Source: Symsagittifera roscoffensis
Lineage: Eukaryota; Xenacoelomorpha; Acoela; Convolutidae
Direction of reading: 5' to 3'
Assembly: GCF_963678635.1 (NCBI RefSeq)
Contig: NC_087065.1
Coordinates: forward strand, 10,749,579-10,813,578
Length of the DNA: 64,000 nt
Position 1 is the first letter of the stretch. Every line of letters starts with the position of its first letter. Both the position numbers and the translations under genes were made by a program. Below are positions 57,701-64,000 of the stretch, in pieces. The notes under the pieces were generated by a model. That model ran no database searches. It saw only the letters and a program-made list of their open reading frames with translations, and had not been told where the DNA came from.

Positions 57701-60700
57701 AACAGGGCAGCCACTGTACAACATCACCACCTCCGACTCATTCAACTTATCACACACTAGAAAACAGGGCAGCCACTGTACAACATCACCACCTCGGACT
57801 CATTCAACTTAACACACACTAGAAAATAGGGCAGCCAGAGTACAACATCACCACCTCCGACTCATTCAACTTACCACACACTAGAAAATACGACAGCCAC
57901 TGTACAACATCACCACCTCCGACTCATTCAACTTACCACACACTAGAAACAGGACAGCCACTGGACAACATCACCACCTCTGACTCATTCAACTTACCAC
58001 ACACTAGAAACAGGGCAGCCACTGTACAACATCACCATCTCCGACTCATTCAACTTACCACACACTAGAAAATAGGGCAGCCACTGTACAACATCACCAC
58101 CTCCGACTCATTCAACTTACCACACACTAGATACAGGGCAGCCACTGTACAACATCACCATCTCCGACTCATTCAACTTACCACACACTAGAAACAGGGC
58201 AGCCACTGTACAACATCACCACCTCCGACTCATTCAACTTACCACACACTAGAAATCAGGGCAGCCACTGTACAACATCACCACCTCGGACTCATTCAAC
58301 TTACCACACACTAGAAAATAGGACAGCCACTGTACAACATCACCACCTCCGACTCATTCAACTTATCACACACTAGAAAATACGACAGCCACTGTACAAC
58401 ATCACCACCTCGGACTCATTCAACTTACCACACACTAGAAACAGGGCAGCCACTGTACAACATCACCACCTCCGACTCATTCAAGTTACCACACACTAGA
58501 AAACAGGGCAGCCACTGTAAAGCATCACCACCTCCGACTCATTCAACTTACCACACACTAGAAACAGGGCAGCCACTGTACAACATCACCACCTCCGACT
58601 CATTCAACTTACCACACACTAGAAAACAGGGCAGCCACTGTACAACATCACCACCTCGGACTCATTCAACTTACCACACACTAGAAAATAGGACAGCCAC
58701 TGTACAACATCACCACCTCCGACTCATTCAACTTATCACACACTAGAAAATACGACAGCCACTGTACAACATCACCACCTCCGACTCATTCAACTTACCA
58801 CACACTAGAAACAGGACCGCCACTGGACAACATCACCACCTCTGACTCATTTAACTTACCACACACTAGAAACAGGGCAGCCACTGTACAACATCACCAC
58901 CTCCGACTAATTCAACTTACCACACACTAGAAAACAGGAGGCCACTGTACAACATCACCACCTCCGACTAATTCAACTTACCACACACTAGAACAAGGGC
59001 AGCCACTGTACAACATCCCCATATCCGACTCATTCAACTTACCACACAATAGAAAACAGGAGGCCACTGTACAACATCACCACCTCCGACTAATTCAACT
59101 TACCACACACTAGAACAAGGGCAGCCACTGTACAACATCCCCATATCCGACTCATTCAACTTACCACACAATAGAAACAGGTCAGCCACTGTACAGCATC
59201 ACCACCTGCGACTCATTCAACTTACCACACACTAGAAAACAGGGCAGCCACTGTACAACATCACCACCTCGGACCCATTCAACTTACCACACACTAGAAA
59301 TAGGGCAGCCACTGTACAGCATCACCACCTTCGACTCATTCAACTTACCACACACTAGAAAACAGGGCAGCCACTGTACAACATCACCACCTCTTACTCA
59401 TTCAACTTACCACGAACTAGAAAATAGGGCAGCCACTGTACAACATCACCATTTCCCACTCCTTCAACTAACCACACACTAGAAACAGGGCAGCCACTGT
59501 ACAACATCACCACCTCCGACTCAATCAACTTACCACACACTAGAAAACAGGAGGCCACTGTACAACATCACCACCTCCGACTAATTCAACTTACCACACA
59601 CTAGAAACAGGGCAGCCACTGTACAACATCCCCATATCCGACTCATTCAACTTACCACACAATAGAAACAGGTCAGCCACTGTACAGCATCACCACCTGC
59701 GACTCATTCAACTTACCACACACTAGAAAACAGGGCAGCCACTGTACAACATCACCACCTCGGACCCATTCAACTTACCACACACTAGAAATAGGGCAGC
59801 CACTGTACAGCATCACCACCTTCGACTCATTCAACTTACCACACACTAGAAAACAGGGCAGCCACTGTACAACATCACCACCTCTTACTCATTCAACTTA
59901 CCACGAACTAGAAAATAGGGCAGCCACTGTACAACATCACAATTTCCCACTCCTTCAACTAACCACACACTAGAAACAGGGCAGCCACTGTACAACATCA
60001 CCACCTCCGACTCATTCAACTTACCACACACTAGAAAACAGGACAGCCACTGTACAACAGCACCACCTCCGACTCATTCAACTTACCACACCCTAGAAAA
60101 TAGGGCAGCCACTGTACAACATCACCACCTCCGACTCATTCATTTTACCATACACTAGAAACAGGGCAGCCACTGTACAGCATCACCACCTCCGACTCAT
60201 TCAACTTACCACACACTAGAAACAGGGCAGCCACTGTACAACATCACCACCTCCGACTCATTCAACTTACCACACACTAGAAAACAGGGCAGCCACTGTA
60301 CAACATCACCACCTCGGACTCATTCAACTTAACACACACTAGAAAATAGGGCAGCCTGAGTACAACATCACCACCTCCGACTCATTCAACTTACCACACA
60401 CTAGAAAATACGACAGCCACTGTACAACATCACCACCTCCGACTCATTCAACTTACCACACACTAGAAACAGGACAGCCACTGGACAGCATCACCACCTC
60501 TGACTCATTCAACTTACCACACACTAGAAACAGGGCAGCCACTGTACAACATCACCATCTCCGACTCATTCAACTTACCACACACTAGAAAATAGGGCAG
60601 CCACTGTACAACATCACCACCTCCGACTCATTCAACTTACCACACACTAGATACAGGGCAGCCACTGTACAGCATCACCACCTGCGACTCATTCAACTTA

Positions 60701-63700
60701 CCACACACTAGAAAACAGGGCAGCCACTGTACAACATCACCACCTCGGACCCATTCAACTTACCACACACTAGAAATAGGGCAGCCACTGTACAGCATCA
60801 CCACTTTCGACTCATTCAACTTACCACACACTAGAAAACAGGGCAGCCACTGTACAACATCACCACCTCTTACTCATTCAACTTACAACGAACTAGAAAA
60901 TAGGGCAGCCACTGTACAACATCACCATTTCCCACTCCTTCAACTAACCACACACTAGAAACAGGGCAGCCATTGTGCAACATCACCACCTCCGACTCAT
61001 TCAACTTACCACACACTAGAAAACAGGACAGCCACTGTACAACAGCACCACCTCCGACTCATTCAACTTACCACACCCTAGAAAATAGGGCAGCCACTGT
61101 ACAACATCACCACCTCCGACTCATTCATTTTACCATACACTAGAAACAGGGCAGCCACTGTACAGCATCACCACCTCCGACTCATTCAACTTACCACACA
61201 CTAGAAACAGGGCAGCCACTGTACAACATCACCACCTCCGACTCATTCAACTTACCACACACTAGAAAACAGGGCAGCCACTGTACAACATCACCACCTC
61301 GGACTCATTCAACTTAACACACACTAGAAAATAGGGCAGCCAGAGTACAACATCACCACCTCCGACTCATTCAACTTACCACACACTAGAAAATACGACA
61401 GCCACTGTACAACATCACCACCTCCGACTCATTCAACTTACCACACACTAGAAACAGGACAGCCACTGGACAACATCACCACCTCTGACTCATTCAACTT
61501 ACCACACACTAGAAACAGGGCAGCCACTGTACAACATCACCATCTCCGACTCATTCAACTTACCACACACTAGAAAATAGGGCAGCCACTGTACAATATC
61601 ACCACCTCCGACTCATTCAACTTACCACACACTAGATACAGGGCAGCCACTGTACAACATCACCATCTCCGACTCATTCAACTTACCACACACTGGAAAC
61701 AGGGCAGCCACCGCACAACCTCACACCTCCGACTCATTCAACTTACCAAACACTAGAAAATAGGGCAGCCACTGTACAACATCATCACCTCCAACTCATT
61801 CAACTAACCACACTCTAGAAACAGGGCAGCCACTGTACAGCATCACCACCTCCGACTCATTCAACTTACAACACACTAGCAACAGGGCAGCCACCGCACA
61901 ACATCACCACCTCCGACTCATTCAACTTACCACACACTAGAAAATAGGGCCGACACTGTACAACATCACCACCTCCGACTCATTCAACCTACCACACACT
62001 AGAAAATAGGGCAGCCACTGTACAACATCACCACCTCCGACTCATTCAACTTACCACACACTAGAAACAGGGCAGCCACTGTACAACATCACCATCTCCG
62101 ACTCATTCAACTTACCACACACTAGAAAATAGGGCAGCCACTGTACATTATCAACACCTCCGACTCATTCAACTTACCACACACTAGAAACAGGCAGCCA
62201 CTGTACAACATCACCACCTCCGACTCATTCAACTTACCACACATAGGAAACAGAGCAGCCACCGCACAACATCACCACCTCTGACTCATTCAACTTACCA
62301 CACACTAGAAAATAGGGCAGCCACTGTACAACATCACCACCTCCGACTCAGTCAACTTACCACACACTAGAAACAGGGCAGCCACTGTACAGCATCACCA
62401 CCTCCGACTCATTCAACTTACCGCACACTAGAAACAGAGCAGCCACCGCACAACATCACCACCTCCGACTCATTCAACTTACCACACACTAAAAAATAGG
62501 GCCGACACTGTACAACATCACCACCTTGGACTCATTCAACTTAACACACAATAGAAAAAAGGGCAGCCACTGTACAGCATGAGCATCTCCGACTCATTCA
62601 ACTTACCACAGACTAGAAAATAGGGTAGCCACTGTACAACATCATCACCTCCGTCTCTTTCAACTTACCACACACTAGAAACAGGACAGCCACTGTACAA
62701 CATCACCACTACCGACTCATTCAACTTACCACACACTAGAAACAGGGCAGCCACTGTACAACATCACCATCTCCGACTCATTCAACTTACCACACACTAG
62801 AAAATAGGGCAGCCACTGTACATTATCACCACCTCCGACTCATTCAACTTACCACACACTAGAAACAGGCAGCCACTGTACAACATCACCACCTCAGACT
62901 CATTCAACTTACCACACATAGGAAACAGAGCAGCCACCGCACAACATCACCACCTCCGACTCTTTCAACTTACCACACACTAGAAAATAGGGCAGCCACT
63001 GTACAACATCACCACCTCCGACTCAGTCAACTTACCACACACTAGAAACAGGGCAGCCACTGTACAGCATCACCACCTCCGACTCATTCAACTTATCACA
63101 CACTAGAAACAGAGCAGCCACCGCACAACATCACCACCTCCGACTCATTCAACTTACCACACACTAAAAAATAGGGCCGACACTGTACAACATCACCACC
63201 TCGGACTCATTCAACTTAACACACAATAGAAAAAAGGGCAGCCACTGTACAGCATGAGCATCTCCGACTCATTCAACTTACCACAGACTAGAAAATAGGG
63301 TAGCCACTGTACAACATCATCACCTCCGTCTCATTCAACTTACCACACACTAAAAACAGGACAGCCACTGTACAACATCACCTCTACCGACTCATTCAAC
63401 TTACCACACACTAGAAAACAGGGCAGCCACTGTACAACATCACCACCTCCGACTCATTCAACTTACCACACATAGGAAACAGAGCAGCCACCGCACAACA
63501 TCACCACCTCCGACTCTTTCAACTTACCACACACTAGAAAATAGGGCAGCCACTGTACAACATCACCACCTCCGACTCAGTCAACTTACCACACACTAGA
63601 AACAGGGCAGCCACTGTACAGCATCACCACCTCCGACTCATTCAACTTATCACACACTAGAAACAGAGCAGCCACCGCACAACATCACCACCTCCGACTC

Positions 63701-64000
63701 ATTCAACTTACCACACACTAAAAAATTGGGCCGACACTGTACAACATCACCACCTCGGACTCATTCAACTTAACACACAATAGAAAAAAGGGCAGCCACT
63801 GTACAGCATGAGCATCTCCGACTCATTCAACTTACCACAGACTAGAAAATAGGGTAGCCACTGTACAATATCATCACCTCCGTCTCATTCAACTTACCAC
63901 ACACTAAAAACAGGACAGCCACTGTACAACATCACCTCTACCGACTCATTCAACTTACCACACACTAGAAAACAGGGCAGCCACTGTGCAACATCACCAC
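48707..64000. repeat. Tandem array of a 61-62-bp unit derived from a receptor 3' splice site
   Basis: About 248 copies in the window, still running at the edge. The unit on the plus strand is cactgtacaacatcacc, acctccgactcattcaac, ttaccacacactagaaaa, cagggcagc. On the minus strand this is a pyrimidine tract plus TTTTCTAG, then 46-47 nt identical to the start of the exon at 48754. Units from 48.7 to 50.8 kb are nearly uniform. From 50.9 kb units vary (61-bp aaacaggg, caacagcacc, cctcggaccc, tttcccactcc forms) and are arranged in higher-order repeats of about 985 bp. From 61.7 kb a further set appears (accgcacaac, acataggaaa). There is no long ORF on either strand. Confidence 0.97.

Noticed and set aside
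48616-64000. Repetitive plus-strand ORFs across the array (for example 48616-48804, 56596-56844) as a repeat protein
   Set aside because: The unit length is not a multiple of three, frames break every few units, and the minus strand explains the unit as splice site plus exon start.
48707-64000. CRISPR-like or centromeric satellite array
   Set aside because: There are no unique spacers, and the unit derives from the adjacent exon. The setting is an intron of an animal gene.

Overview
The window looks like animal nuclear DNA. It is AT-rich, its genes are split by long introns, and it holds many short transposon relics. The clearest gene is a kainate/AMPA-type ionotropic glutamate receptor, and an SV2/SVOP-like transporter lies nearby. 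The species cannot be named from the sequence. No rRNA, tRNA or CRISPR array was recognised.

Layout. (1) 1-4346 is a GC-richer, intronless stretch. One long + strand reading frame (303-4346) is broken by a single in-frame TAG at 1098-1100. Its product is not recognised. A long purine tract follows at 4358-4389, then about 1.2 kb of non-coding sequence with hairpins, so the block may be the end of an unfamiliar mobile or viral-like element. (2) 6831-9568 (+) is a four-exon major-facilitator transporter of the SV2/SVOP type, about 526 residues. A 306-bp hAT-type MITE with a perfect 8-bp target duplication sits 169 bp before its ATG. (3) 9.6-18.3 kb has no gene I can support. It holds AT-rich dispersed repeats, foldbacks and MITE relics. 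(4) 18.3-20.7 kb is a decayed Ty3/gypsy element: LTR, primer-binding site, gag, protease and the very start of reverse transcriptase. It ends abruptly in an inverted copy of its own 5' border. (5) 20,962-48,754 (-) is the glutamate receptor. I rebuilt 18 exons whose phases all agree (about 1001 codons). They run from the amino-terminal domain to the stop. The signal peptide and roughly the first 100 residues lie beyond the right edge. (6) 48.7 kb to the window end is one tandem array of about 248 units of 61-62 bp, still running at 64,000.

The most striking feature is that array. Its unit is a copy of the 3' splice site and first 46-47 nt of the receptor exon at 48,609-48,754. On the gene's sense strand nearly every unit carries a pyrimidine tract ending TTTTCTAG, and many also carry a GGTAAGT donor-like site 6 nt further on. 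The real exon is simply the last unit. A second, small duplication of a 3' splice site lies beside another exon of the same gene (32,350-32,524). A third intron holds seven 321-bp units that each contain a strong sense-strand acceptor-like tract. Together these suggest that splice acceptors in this gene are repeatedly duplicated.

Transposon families recognised: hAT-like MITEs with CAGGGGCGGAT ends; a family with GTTCCGACT/AGTCGGAAC inverted ends and two terminal hairpins (six full, diverged or deleted copies plus a fragment); a MITE with modular CTTTTACCAGACC ends; a LINE-type reverse transcriptase relic inside a receptor intron; and several foldbacks.
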